Source: Tupaia tana
Taxonomy: Eukaryota; Chordata; Mammalia; Scandentia; Tupaiidae
Length of the DNA stretch: 64,000 nucleotides
Reading direction: 5' to 3'
Assembly (NCBI GenBank): GCA_026018925.1
Contig: JAKSZU010000006.1
Coordinates: 127,363,592-127,427,591 of the forward strand
Under the pieces are notes generated by a model. That model was not told the DNA's origin and did no database searches. It worked only from the letters and a program-made list of their open reading frames with translations. Shown one piece after another: positions 10,290-21,612 of the stretch (its first letter is position 1; each line of letters starts with the position of its first letter). A program made the translations under genes and the position numbers.

Positions 10290-10732
10290 AGTTCTTGAAA
10301 AATACCTTCAAACAGTATTCCAGTGAAGAACAAAATAACAGGAAAATTCAATTAGAAAAAAAAAATATTGGTTTAGTAGGTAAAAATAATAAGTCCTGAC
10401 CACTACAAACTAACAAAAGTTTTGAACAGTCATAAGTACATATGTATATATGTATATGACCATGTGTGTGGTCATGAACATGTACACCCTAATGTCTATA
10501 TAGAGAGAAGGACAAAGAGAGAAAGAGGTTTACAATGCCACAGATATGAGTAATATTTAGTATGTTAAGTCGCTCAGTGTCTTCATTCAATTAGCCAATG
10601 TTAACTTCTCACACATCTGTTTACTGACACTATGTCAGAAGGGTTATATCAGAAAATATAATTTAGCAAATATTAAAACTCTAAATAGTCAATTTAGAAA
10701 AAACATATATATGTCCTTTAAAACTAATCTTT
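10290..10732. other. AT-rich DNA with a short TATG-rich tract
   Basis: 'catatgtatatatgtatatg' lies at about 10440-10460. No gene or named repeat seen. Confidence 0.35.
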
Positions 10733-10950
10733 GGGGCTAGATGGTGATGCAGTGGTAAAATATGATGATCTGTAGGGTAATCCCACATGGAATGTCTCCG
10801 AGTTGAAGTCTGGAGACCTCCCAGAGTCTGCCGGGCACATATCTTCCATGATCTAGCGCTGGATGAAGTACTGTGGCATCGGAGACCCTATCAGGGATCC
10901 ACTTGTGCACCCTCTCTCCCTCATCTGCACACATGTGTGGAAAAAACAAT
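10733..10950 (+). mobile_element. type D SINE (different tRNA-headed family)
   Basis: 'ggggctagatggtgatgcagtgg' head and B-box-like 'gagttgaagtctgg'. The body ('tctgccgggcacatatcttcc', 'ccctatcagggatccac') shares no text with types A-C. Related copies: 22955-23130, 52490-52705 and, more loosely, 57952-58143. Confidence 0.6.
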
Positions 10951-10971
10951 TAAATAACTTTTTAAAATGAG

Positions 10972-11245
10972 GACTCACAGGTGGCAAAGTGGTTAAGGTG
11001 CTGAACTCCCACATGGCCAACCACAGTTTGAGTCCCAGACCTAGAAGCTTGAAATCCATGCCAGGCATATGTGTGTGCATGCCCAAAACCCAGGAGGAGA
11101 ATAGAAGAGAAGGGATTGTGGTGTGGCCATATTTCCTGGAGGGTGATTTCTCATTTTCCCTCTCACTGTCTCTCTCTGTCATTCTCTAGCAAATGCATGC
11201 ACTCTATGGCAAAAACAAACAAATGAACAAACAAAAATTTTAAAA
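10972..11245 (+). mobile_element. tRNA-derived SINE (type A, diverged)
   Basis: 'cacaggtggcaaagtggttaagg' head, B-box 'agtttgagtccc', full body, 'ctctatggcaaaaac' and an AAAC-rich tail. Confidence 0.88.
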
Positions 11246-11781
11246 ACCTTAAGAAATGTTTTAAATAAAAAATAATCTTTATCTATTAGATAGCCACATT
11301 TTCACTTATTTATGAACAAATGTCATTAAGATTCTATATTACTTAGCACTGGAAGATCCCAGAAAATACAGAGCACTTATTATAACAGTACTTACCAAGT
11401 TTTACAATTGTACAATAAGTGATAAGCATTTTCTTTAGATCTTAAACTGAACCAACAATATATAAAAAGTTTTGCTGGTTTTGATTCATCCCCCTTTCTA
11501 ACTATCATTCATACCATTGGCTTCCCTTAAATAATGCTTTAACAAAAAATTTTATAAGCATAGCCTACCACTACTCTATGGGATCTTATAATTCAAATAA
11601 ATAGACTAATGACATTATTACATGTTATTATATAATTCAAAAAGTGTGTCACATGCAGTGTCTCATTTGGCTTATGTGTGCCGCTATAGGTAACCATATA
11701 GAGATAACATTATAATTTGATAAAATGTCTACAAGAATAAGCAGAATAAGAACTTTGAAACAAGACACACATACACAGCAA
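11246..11781. other. AT-rich single-copy DNA
   Basis: No repeat, frame or motif that can be defended. It ends at the MaLR target site ggcata (11782-11787). Confidence 0.4.
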
Positions 11782-11787
11782 GGCATA

Positions 11788-12410
11788 TGTCTTAGTCTGT
11801 TTTGTGATGTTATAATAAAATACTACAGACTGCGTAATTTATAAGAAAAAAAATAGGTTTATTTTGGTTCATGGTTCTAGAAGCTAGAAACTCCATGAGA
11901 ATCTCATGGCAGAAGAGTGGAAGATGAAAGCAAGAGTGCAAGACTGAGACGAAAGGGGGTCTAATTTCTCCTTTTATAACCAACTCTTTCCACAATAACT
12001 AACCTACTCCCATGATAACAGTGTTAATTTGTTTATGTGGGTGGAGTCCTTATAGCCTAATCACTTCTTAAAGGCTCCATCTCTCAACTGTTACAATGGT
12101 GATTCAGTTTTCAACATATGAACTTTTTTTTAGAGAGATTTTTGCTATAGGGTTGTGTGTGATCACCAGGGAGAGAGACAGAGAGACTGTGAGACATCAC
12201 CTACCAGGGTATGGCCACACGGCAATTCCTTCTTCTCCAGTCTCCTCTTGGGATTTTGGGCATGCATGCACACGTACTTGGTGTGAGTTTCAAGCTATCA
12301 GGCCTGGAATTTGAACCACAGTCAATTATATGGGAGTCCAGCAACGTAACCATTACGCTATCTGCTGGTCACAACACATGAACTTTTGAGGGACACATTT
12401 CACCATAGCA
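11788..12410 (-). repeat. MaLR LTR (3' LTR in element orientation)
   Basis: About 378 bp once the inserted SINE (12128-12372) is removed. The edges are 'tgtcttagtctg' and 'catagca'. Its complement carries MaLR landmarks such as the 'ctcttaaaggc' and 'cccatgataac' blocks. Confidence 0.85.
12128..12372 (-). mobile_element. SINE (type A) inside the MaLR LTR
   Basis: 'agagagatttttgctatagg' through 'cattacgctatctgctggtc'. TSD aacatatgaactttt (12113-12127) / aacacatgaactttt (12373-12387), one mismatch. The duplicated bases are LTR sequence, so the SINE is the younger element. Confidence 0.93.
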
Positions 12411-12767
12411 TTCTGACCCAACTCTCAAAATTCATGCCCTCTCATAACACAGTATACTCATAAACTCATTCCATCTCAACAGTCCCAAAAACTCCTAACC
12501 CATCCCAGCATCAACACCAAAGTTCAAAGTCTCATCTGAATTAAATATAGGTGAGACTCGAGGCATGCTTTATCCTGCAGTAAGTTCCCCCCAGCTATGA
12601 GTCTGTGAAATCCAAGCAAGTTATCTACTCCCCAAATCTAATATAATAGATATAGTATACAAATTCCCATTCCAAAAGAGGTAACAGCAGGATGAAAGAT
12701 GTGAGTAGTCCCAAGTAAACCCAAAATGTTCAGGGAAATATTAAGTCTTAAAAACATCAGAACCAGG

Positions 12768-13016
12768 CCAGTCCCATAGCCTAATGAGTAAGGGAGGCAG
12801 ATTCCACATGGCCAATTGCTATTTGAATCCCAGCCTGAGAGACTTGAAAAATATACTGGGCATGTGTGTGTATGTGCCCAAAATTCTAACAGGACGGAGA
12901 AATGAAGAAGAAGATTGTGGCACGGCCATGTCCCATTGGTGAGTGCTTTCTCCCTCTCCCTCTTTCTCTCCTTCTCTCTCTTTCTCTCTGGTGAGTGCAC
13001 ATACAACTGTGATTGA
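12768..13016 (+). mobile_element. SINE (type C) inside MaLR internal region
   Basis: 'ggccagtcccatagcctaatg' head, 'atttgaatcccag' B-box region, body with 'gagtgctttctccctctcc', and 'agtgcacatacaac' plus a short A-rich tail. MaLR text resumes at about 13020. Confidence 0.85.
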
Positions 13017-13286
13017 ACAGAAAGAAAAAACAACAAAACGATCTCCTTTGACTTCATGTCCCATATCCTGGGAATACCGTTACAGGGCTTGGGCCCATCC
13101 CACTCCTTTGCTGAGTTCAACCGCTGTCACAGGTAGAAGCCTCATGCCTTCAGTTCTGTCAGGCTAGCATTGTACTCTGGTAACTCTGTAGTTCTGGGGT
13201 CTTAGGGTTGGTCCTATTCCCAAAGCTCCAATAGACACTGTCCCAGGGGAGACTCTCTCTGGTGACTTTGCTCCTGCAACAAGTCT

Positions 13287-13384
13287 GTGGTGTGGTTATC
13301 CTCACTAGGGAGTGACTTCTCACTTCTCCTCTCACTTTCTCTCTCTGTCTCTCTCTGGCATATGCATGAGTCCTATGGCAATAT
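13287..13384 (+). mobile_element. 5'-truncated SINE 3' end
   Basis: 'tgtggtgtggttatcctc', 'agtgacttctcactt', pyrimidine tract, 'gagtcctatggcaat'. Only the last ~100 bp of the family, inside the MaLR body; truncated or deleted at the 5' side. Confidence 0.7.
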
Positions 13385-14383
13385 CCTTAGAAATCTAGGT
13401 GGAGGAAGTCATGTTCCCAGTAACTCTTGAGTTCAGCAGGCCTGTGGACTTATCACAAGGACATCATCAAGGCTTACCACTTGTACTTTCCAACGTTGTG
13501 GGTAGAGCAATATCTTGGTCTGCTTTAATCATATCTGGTGTGGGCAAGGAGTGCTGCATCAGAAGGCAGGGGGCAGACTCCTAAGGTAGTCCTGGCAGCA
13601 AACCCATAGAGAGTGCCTCAATCCTGTCTCCAGAAACCATTCTGCCCATCTAGAGCTCTGGGCCTGTGATGGAAAGGGCACCCTCAAAAATCTCTGAAAT
13701 GCCTTTGAGATCTTTTTCACATTGTCTTGATGAATAGCTTTCTTCTGGTCATATGAACAAAAATGTTGCCTGGCCACATCCAAACACAGTTTTTCACTCT
13801 TCACAGAGCTAGACTGAAAATATGGTCATTTTTTTTCTGTTCTACTTCTGTTTTAACTATCAATTCATTTTTTAAATCATCTTTTTTTGCTATTGAATCT
13901 ATTTGAAGTAAAAGCAGCCATGCAGCAACCTGAATGCTTTGCTGTTTAGATATTTCTTCCGCCAGATATCCTAGTTCATCATTCCTAGGTTCTGCATTCC
14001 ATAAAGTCTCAGGCATGGACCCGTTTAGTCACGGTCTTTGCTATACTAGTTTATAGCAAGGCGGGGCTTTACTCTAGTTTCCAATACCTTGTTCCTTGTT
14101 TCCACCTGAGACCTCATCAGAAAGGCCTTTACTATTTATGTTTCTGTCCACATTCTGTCACGATCGCTTACGCAATCTCTAAAAAGATTCAGATTTTCTC
14201 TACAGTTCTCCTCTTCTTCTGAATTCGCACCAGAATCACCCTTAATGCCACAGGTATAGAAATTTAGACTTTTTTAGCCTGATCTTTTACATTTTTCCAG
14301 CCTTCACTCATTACCCAGTTCCAAAACCACTTTCACATTTTCAGGTACTTGTTATAGCAACCACCCCACATCTGGTACCAGTT

Positions 14384-14767
14384 TTCTTAGTCCATTCTGC
14401 ATTGCTAAAACAGAATACCATAAACTGGGTAACATATATATAAAAAAGTAAAAAATAAAAATAAATTTTAAAAAAAGAAGTATATTTTGACTCAAAGTTC
14501 TGGAGGTTGGGAAGTCCAAAAACACAGCAGCAGCATTTGCAGAAGGACAGAAGGGATAATCAAAAGAGCAAGACAAAGAGGAAATGAAAACTGAACTTTC
14601 TCTCTTTTATAACCAGCCTTATCCCTCAGTAACAGCTTTAATTCGTTCACCAGAATGGATTCTTCAAGATCTAAGTCAACTCTTAGAGGTCCTATCTCTT
14701 AATACTATTACAATGGTGATTAAGTTTGTAACATATGAACTTTGGGGGAACACATTTAAACTATAAC
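14384..14767 (-). repeat. MaLR LTR (5' LTR in element orientation)
   Basis: Starts 'ttcttagtccattctgc', carries 'actgggtaa' and 'ttctggaggttgggaagtcc', and ends 'catttaaactataac' before the TSD. An A/T-rich insertion or expansion sits at about 14430-14480. In element orientation 'tggtaccag' follows the LTR and could be a decayed primer-binding site (ERV-L class uses tRNA-Leu); tentative. Confidence 0.82.
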
Positions 14768-14773
14768 GGCATA

Positions 14774-17289
14774 TACCTGATGCAATTCAAAACTGAAGAA
14801 AGATGGGGTAAAGTCTCATGAATATATAGTTCAATACTGGAAGACTTTGAAAACAGGATTTGATTTTAGGATGCATTTAACGGAAAGAAAGGATCCACTT
14901 AATAGGTTAAGATAAAGGAAATGCAGGAAGGCATTCCAAGGACAAAGTGCTACTTTGGAAAAGGCACAGAATTTTATAATAAAAATTTATGCTAAGGTTT
15001 ACAACTATGTGACTTGTCTCACTCTTCAGTGCCTACAAAATTGCTGTTGGGATCAATACCAGATTCTATATAAATGAACAAGGTATAATTCATCTAATAT
15101 TTCCATCTCACTTGTTTTATTTGAGAACTTTATATCTTGAAAAGTGTATTTTTAAAACGTTGACAAGCAAAACCATCCAAACATTCCTATAACTAATGTT
15201 GTTGCCCAACATGTGATGTAAGACCAATGAATCATAGCAACTAACTCAAATAAGTGACCCAGCATCATTCCTATTATGAGAACAGGCCATCTGTTCATTG
15301 TCCTCGAAAGCTAAACATTGTTCTGGCTTAACTTTGTACAGCAGCGATTATTCGCTTTGGCAAGCTTTGCATGTATTGTTTGTTTCATCACCATAAAGAT
15401 TCTATTTGGCATCCAAATGCTGTATATTTGCTTCACTGGCATTATGTGAGCATTCATCCCTCTTCTTAATATGGGAAATTTATTCAGTGCCAATTAGAAT
15501 TGAACTGCAAGATGATAATGGTTTTGTTACCTCAGAAATCATACACAAACTAGTTTCTCCTGCTATTAACCAATTACAGAGAAATTTCTCCAATAAAGCT
15601 CCTTTCTCAAATTGCAAATAATTATTAGTTTAAGCCATATGAAATTTTCAATAGTCAACTGTTTGACTTCTAAAAATGGCAATTTCATTTCATTTTATCT
15701 ATTGTAGCGACCTAGGGATTCTTCATGCTTTTACTCTCTCTTTAATCTAGCCATCTCAAGAGGCACAGCGATGTATTAGACTCAGAAAATGATTCAGAGC
15801 TGGCTCCCATTTTCTAGGTATTTCAGATCTCAGAAAGCTAAATATTAAAGAACTGTATTTTCTTGTCTACAGAGTCAAAGAATAATTTTCAAAAAGTTAA
15901 AACATGTCTTCTCTAGAAATATAAGTGAACACGTCAAAAATATATTAGCTCATTAATGAGGGACCCAGTAAGATCTTGGAGATGGTTCTGAGAACCTTTA
16001 TGAGAATTAGCATCATAGCCATTTTGAGGGGAAAATTTGTAAGAATAAAAATAAAATTACTAGGGAAGATACAAATGTGAGTAGCGTCCTTCAGGTCAAT
16101 AAAACCATAACCTTTGGGCTTATCTTCTGTCTTTCTTATCTTCTCTTTCTGAACAGAAATCTTGAACTTAACATATGTTTGGATTTTAAGCAAACAGAAA
16201 ATGGCCAAGTCAAACAGATGCATTCATTCTTCTAGATAAACAAAGTATCCTCAGGCAAACTCATTAAATGATGTCCCACTGTGATAATGAATAAGCCTTC
16301 TGAAGTTCCTCCATTTGCCTTATTTCCAAGTTTTAGATAATATTTCTTACCTACAATAGGAAAGGGAGAACATCATTACAGAATGGCACCTGGAACTATC
16401 GTCTTAAATGAAACTTTTATTTGTGGAATTTATCTCTACTATCCTCTTTACCTAGTTTTAATTTTAGGATCTTTGGGCTAGCATATATCTCAAATGGTTA
16501 TCCCCTCAAATTAAGAAGTCAAGTGTAATTCATGTAGATTCTTATATGTTCATTTCCTGATATGATTTTAATAATCATATACTAGATTATTAGAATTTAA
16601 ACCTATATTCAAATATAGACTTTTACTTGTTTAGTACTTAGACAAACCCTTAAAAATTATGTTAATTACATGATAGGCCCATTTTTTTACATATACCCAG
16701 TCATCTCAAAACCACCAAATCTATAAAACAAATATTTTTAAAAGTCATGAGGAATTTTACAAATATCTAAGTCTCCATAAATAGCATCTTACAAAGATCT
16801 AACTGAAAACTGCATGCCAAGCAAATATGCTTCATAATTCATATTGCAATGAAATACAATAACATAGACTTTAGATTTTAAATAGTCTTATTATAGTTTT
16901 AAGTCCATCGCTTTTAATATGAAATTTTATTATTTTTGTCAGCTCTCTGAATTGATCTTCAAATTCCTTACCTAGAAAAAAATTAGAAGCTTTAAACATA
17001 CTTTCATGAGAATTTGTGATTTTTAAAAATTAACAAAAGATGTACTGTTACAGTTTCATGCCTAAGAGAATGAACTATGTGTTTGAAGTATTTAGAAAAG
17101 CCATGAGAACTTCTGACTAAAGATAGCTATACTCAGAAGTTCTATTATCTGTGGATTTTAAGTTTCATTTTAAATAGGTAGCTGTAAATTTAAAATATAT
17201 ACATGGAATTTTATCCTCTTCCAAAGGAAATATTTTAGCAAACATGTAATGCCTACAACTAGAAAACTGAAGAGTCTCCTTAAGAGTCT
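14774..17289. other. single-copy DNA, candidate conserved noncoding block 15280-15640
   Basis: 2.5 kb free of recognisable SINEs, unusual for this window. 15280-15640 ('tacagcagcgattattcgc', 'gcactggcattatgtgag'-like text) has balanced composition. The rest is AT-rich. No exon with convincing splice context. Confidence 0.35.
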
Positions 17290-17790
17290 CCTTCCTGACA
17301 GGGTTACTTAACTTGATTCATCAGGGAAATGCAGTAGGTATCAGGTATCTAGATTTCATTAAGACTAAGAAGCTTGACAAAGTCTTTTTAAATACCCTTG
17401 TAAAAGAGATAGGGGGGAAAGATTGAATGCTAATACAATTGCATGAAATTGAAATGAATTGAACAGCCATTTCTAAGGATGCTGATTAATGAAATGATGT
17501 CACTGTCTGTGGGCTTTGCCTTCTGTCCTATCTCATTCAACAATTTTATCAATGACTTGAATGAAAACAGAAAATATATGTGTATTACATTTGCAGATGA
17601 TACAAAGCTTGGATGGATACAGAATATGTTGGATAACAGTATGACAGTATGGTGAGCTAAAAAGATCTTGACAGTCTAGAGAGATGGACCAAATCTGACA
17701 AGCTGAAATTTAATAAGGATAAATGTAAGGTCAGTACAACAACAATAGAAGAAACAAAAAGAAGCCTGATAGTGAAATGCAGGCCTAGGG
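17290..17790 (+). mobile_element. CR1/L3 LINE fragment with reverse-transcriptase motif
   Basis: Reading forward, 17539-17613 gives a peptide that includes FINDLNE and FADDTKLG. FADD is the catalytic aspartate box of non-LTR reverse transcriptases, and the context (FINDLNE...FADDTKLG...ILT...RW TKSDKLKFNKDKCKV) is that of the CR1/L3 clade. Upstream, 'gcagtaggtatcaggtatctagatttcattaag' fits the preceding RT block. Stops and frameshifts elsewhere show it is dead. L3/CR1 ceased activity before eutherian diversification. Confidence 0.8.
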
Positions 17791-17884
17791 AGTTGTGGCC
17801 TACAGGCAGACCATGAAATGAGGGCTAAGGAAATTTGGCTGAGTTCACAGTAAGGTCACTATTAGTAAATGATAGTAGGAACTG

Positions 17885-18075
17885 TTAATTTAGAAACTGG
17901 CTCTTTGGAGTCAAAAGACTGGGTAAAGTCCTGGATTTGACACTTACTAGGGATTAATCTTGGCAAATTACTTAATCTCTCCAAATCTTAGTTTCTTTAT
18001 ATATAAAATGATAGTGACAATAGTAAAACCTTCACCATGAAGTCAATGTTACTTGTTTATATAAGTGCTGAGGCT
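17885..18075 (+). mobile_element. MIR SINE
   Basis: 'ctggatttgacacttac', 'ttggcaaattacttaatctctcc', 'ttagtttctttatatataaaatgatag' in MIR order. Confidence 0.7.
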
Positions 18076-18211
18076 TAATTCTTGAGTCTATAACTAATTA
18101 CTGAACCTTTCCTTAAATATACCGTAGCTTCTTGTTCCCATCTTTCAATGGGAGGAGATGTAGAAAGGCAAATATGAGGAGGTAAAGAAGGAATAAAAAA
18201 GAAAACAAGAG

Positions 18212-18470
18212 ATGAGAGAAATGTAACAATATTTATTGATTAGCTACTTTGGTCCAGGCATTCTAGAAGCCATTCTATGTACAGGAACTCATTTAATTCT
18301 CATAACAAAATGTAACAGAAATATCATTTCCATGTTAGACATAGGAAACTGAAACCTAGAAAAAGTAGTTTCTCCAAAGTTAAAACACAGTGAAAACCTA
18401 AGTCAGACTTGGAACCTAGGCCTGTACTCCAAAGCCAAGATTCTCTGTGCCACCATTCATTCACCTCAGC
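18212..18470 (-). mobile_element. MIR SINE, near full length
   Basis: Complement of MIR: 'atttattgattagctactttgg', 'aggaactcatttaattctcataac', 'ataggaaactgaaacctag', 'agtcagacttggaacctagg'. Confidence 0.8.
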
Positions 18471-18517
18471 AGAGAACCCACTGTGGTCACCTAAATGACA
18501 AGTATCCTCAGCATTCT

Positions 18518-18772
18518 TTTTGGTTTTGTTTTGTTTTTGAGAGATTTTTGCTATAGGGTGCATGTGCTCGCCAGAGAGATGGAAAGTAAGAAATCACCTC
18601 TCAGAAGGGATGGCCATGGCACAATCCCTTCTCTTCCGTTCTCCACTCGGGATTTTGGGCACGCATGTACATGCGCCCAGAGTGAGTTTGAAGCCACCAG
18701 ATCTGGGACTCAAATTGTGGTCGGCCATGTGGGAATCCAGCAACATAACAGCTACGTCACGTGGTGGTCCCA
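18518..18772 (-). mobile_element. tRNA-derived SINE (type A) with TSD
   Basis: 'gagagatttttgctatagg' through a head complement ending 'gtggtggtcc'. TSD atcctcagcattctt (18503-18517) / atcctcaacattctt (18776-18790), one mismatch. Confidence 0.92.
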
Positions 18773-18790
18773 AGCATCCTCAACATTCTT

Positions 18791-19309
18791 CCATTCTATC
18801 CACATGGTCTAAAATTCAACTTCAAATATTGTTCTATTACCACATTTATATTAATGTTATTTGGTTTGGTTCAATCTGTGAGAACTTATTTTAACACATT
18901 AAATTACTTCTATGACTCAACTTGCCTATATAAAGCGATTTAGTAAGCACAATAACATCCCTGATAGTCATCCCATTTCTTTAATAGTAACTCTTCCCAT
19001 CCTGGTTCCTGAAAAGCTTTCTTCTCTGGGCCTTTTTTATGTGATTATGCCTCCTTTGTTATTCTGTTTAAGTAATTTCTTCTGTCTTTTTATTTTCCAC
19101 AACCGCACATGAGCAAACCTTGAGGCAAGCCAGAAGCAGTAGCAGAACATTTCCTATATAAACTGAAAGAAAAAAAAAGAAAATTTATGCCGCCTAATAC
19201 AAAAATGCAGTACAACGCATTTGTAGGTTTCCCTCAATACTAAAGTAATTTGGACAGAGGCCAGTAAGGAGATACAGCCAGCTATAGAGAGAACATCATG
19301 TGCCACCCA
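18791..19309. other. single-copy AT-rich DNA
   Basis: Nothing recognisable beyond an A-rich run at about 19168-19180. Confidence 0.4.
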
Positions 19310-19452
19310 CTGTCAAAGCCCCGTGCTACCACATGCTGCTATCCTTCAAGTCCCAAGTCAAACATCACATATCCCAGGAAGTTCTGTCTAACCACATCCC
19401 CACCCTAAATGAGATTTGATCACTCTTTCCGTTGCTATGTATCTTTTCTTTT

Positions 19453-19495
<43 letters not shown>

Positions 19496-19800
19496 ATAAG
19501 CCAGAAGGCACATGCACTTGCCAGAGAAATACAGAGAGAGAGGGAGGGGAGAAAAAGAGAGAGGGAGGGAGAAATCTCCCAATGAGACATCATGCCACAA
19601 ACCCTTTTCCTCTATTTTTCCATCCGTCAGAATTTTGGACACACACACACACAGCATGTTTTTCTAGGCTGGGAAACAAACCATGGTTGGACATATAGAT
19701 TCGGGCTCCCTTAACCACTAGGCTAAGGACTAGTGCACTACATTTCTTTCCATACCTCTTACATGACACACATCCCACTGTATTGATAGAATGCGCTGAT
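19310..19800 (+). mobile_element. L2 LINE relic, split by a SINE
   Basis: 'ccttcaagtcccaagtcaaac' and 'aggaagttctgtctaaccac' match the L2 3' region; a short continuation may follow the SINE at 19735-19800. Strongly diverged. Confidence 0.5.
19456..19734 (-). mobile_element. SINE (type C) with adjacent (TG)n
   Basis: A (TG)n run (19457-19492) stands where the A-tail complement should be. Then 'cagaaggcacatgcacttgcc', GA tract, 'gacacacacacacac', and head 'taaccactaggctaaggac'. Confidence 0.8.
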
Positions 19801-20420
19801 GTAACAAGATGTTAAGTATAAGTTTTAATGAAGACACTAACACCATAAATGTCACATCCCAAAAGAGATGCTAGACAATTTACAGAATTTTAAAAATAGA
19901 TAATCAGCAATAATATCTGAATCCTTCATCCACATTGGAAACAAAAAAATGAAAATGGAGGTGGGGAACGATTTTCTTAGTGAGTGTCTTTTTAAGACTG
20001 TGGAGGAGTCCTGAAGCCCAATAGGGAGCATCATGGAGTCTCCTCTTGAAGTTTAGCATGTGAGCCCTGAAGTTAAGAGTACAGTGGGTTAGTATTTGAG
20101 TCCCATCCAAGAAATCTGCAGATAATAAAAATGGGCTAAGGAACAACTGTTACCTCAGAGTGTTGAAGTACTGCTGCAAGGTGTAGGGAATGGTTTGTCA
20201 TCCCAGAGTTTAATGGGGTAAGGCATTTTCCACTCTATTTGTACTCTGGCTTCTATGTCTATTCAATGGAAAATGCTCATTTAAAAGTTGCCAATAAATC
20301 TACCTCTGAACTGAGAAATTCAATAAACTCTTCAAAATCCTGTTGATAACTCTATCTCTGAATGATTTAGTGTATGTTTTCTCATTGAAACCTTCATCTC
20401 CTTGGTTTCTGTAATCATTT
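19801..20420. other. single-copy DNA
   Basis: No repeat or gene recognised. Confidence 0.4.
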
Positions 20421-20429
20421 CATTGAAGA

Positions 20430-20800
20430 GGCTATTGTGCAAAGATCGTAAGCATTGAAGTCAAACAGACCTAAATTCGATTTAGTACTATCAATAAGTG
20501 TTTATTGAAAGCATAGTATATGCCAGAGACTGAACTGGTAAACAAGGAAGACCAGGAACAATGTCAGATATGCAAAAACATGCTTCACTGTGCTTAATAA
20601 TTAACCTGTCTACACCACTTTTCAGCTATTTTATCTTAGGAAAATTAATTAAATTATCTGACCATAAGCTGTCTCAATTATAAAAAGGAGCATACTTTTG
20701 CCTACTTCATGGGGAACGTTATAAAATTAAATGAGGCAAGTAACATAAATTGCCTGTTAATCTGTAACAGACACCTAACAGTCGTTCAATAAAGATACAA
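20430..20800 (+). mobile_element. MIR SINE, probably interrupted
   Basis: 'cattgaagtcaaacagacctaaattcg' (MIR left part), then about 120 bp of another old repeat ('tgtttattgaaagcatag'), then 'aattatctgaccataagctgtctc' and 'ttcaataaagatac' (MIR right part). Confidence 0.6.
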
Positions 20801-20863
20801 GCATTTCAACTTCCCACTCTCTTTCCATCACCTTGCCATTCCCTACATATTCTTATATCTCCT

Positions 20864-21138
20864 TTTCTTTTTTTTTTTTTTTTTTTTTTGGAGAGGTTTT
20901 TGCTATAGGCCGCGTGCACTCGCCAGACAGACAGAGAGAGAGAGAGACAGAAAACAAGAAATCACCCCCCAGGGAGGATGGCCACGCCGCAATCCCTTCT
21001 CCTCCATTCTCCTCTCGGGATCTTGGGCACACACGCACACGCACCCGGCATGAGTTTAAGCCACCGGGTCTGGGACTCGAACTGCGGTCGACTACGTGGG
21101 AGTCCAGCAACATAGTCATTACGCTAACTGCTGGTCCC
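20864..21138 (-). mobile_element. young type A SINE with perfect 18-bp TSD
   Basis: T-rich start, 'gctataggccgcgtgcactcg', body with GC-rich 'cacacgcacacgcacccgg', B-box complement 'ggactcgaactgcggtcg', head 'cgctaactgctggtccc'. TSD catattcttatatctcct is perfect at 20846-20863 and 21139-21156. Confidence 0.96.
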
Positions 21139-21156
21139 CATATTCTTATATCTCCT

Positions 21157-21612
21157 ATTGTACTTGTTCCACTCATTCTTTAATTATCCCAACAGGTAAC
21201 TATGAAATGTTGGAATTCCCACAAAACTTTCCTAGCTCTGCCTTTCTGCCATCTTTGCTTTCTCGCTAAGGAACCTGATGCATTCCGTTGGCATCAACTC
21301 CCTCTCCTGTGCAACTACTGCTGTAAGTCTTTAAACATGAATTCCATTTAGATTCCCACCCCATTTTTCCATTTACTTCTATCTCAGTGTGTCTAACGTT
21401 CAATTCACTATGCTTACCTATAATCTAACCCAATGCTCACATCATTCATATCATTGAAGCAAGCATTTACTAAAGCACCCACTGTATACACAAGACTTTG
21501 TTGGTGCTAGGGACTCTCCTGTCACTGAGGTCAAAAAGACCCAACTACATTTTTAAGATAGGACCAATATTCTTCCCTAACTGAACTCTCACTATTTGCT
21601 CTCACTCACGAA
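21157..21612. other. single-copy DNA with an ancient repeat relic
   Basis: 21450-21545 ('aagcaagcatttactaaagc', 'ttggtgctagggactc') is like a common dispersed mammalian repeat motif; family not assignable. Confidence 0.35.

Larger units (their letters stand above)
11788..14767 (-). mobile_element. two-LTR MaLR (MST/MLT1-like) retrotransposon, antisense
   Basis: Two related LTRs, 11788-12410 (with a SINE inside) and 14384-14767, flank about 2 kb of internal DNA in one orientation. The left LTR starts 'tgtcttagtctg' and ends 'catagca'. A 6-bp duplication, ggcata, stands just outside both ends (11782-11787 and 14768-14773), the mark of a real insertion. Internal text follows known MaLR internal sequence in antisense ('ttcaaagtctcatctgaa', 'ctcctttgacttcatgtccc', 'tgaatgctttgctgttta', 'tacccagttccaaaac'). 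MaLR are ancient nonautonomous relatives of ERV-L; no intact retroviral gene is present. Confidence 0.85.

Noticed and set aside
14384-14387. Retroviral coding remnants inside the MaLR
   Set aside because: MaLR internal regions are noncoding or hopelessly decayed here; short frames (e.g. 13559-13804) show no gag/pol motif.
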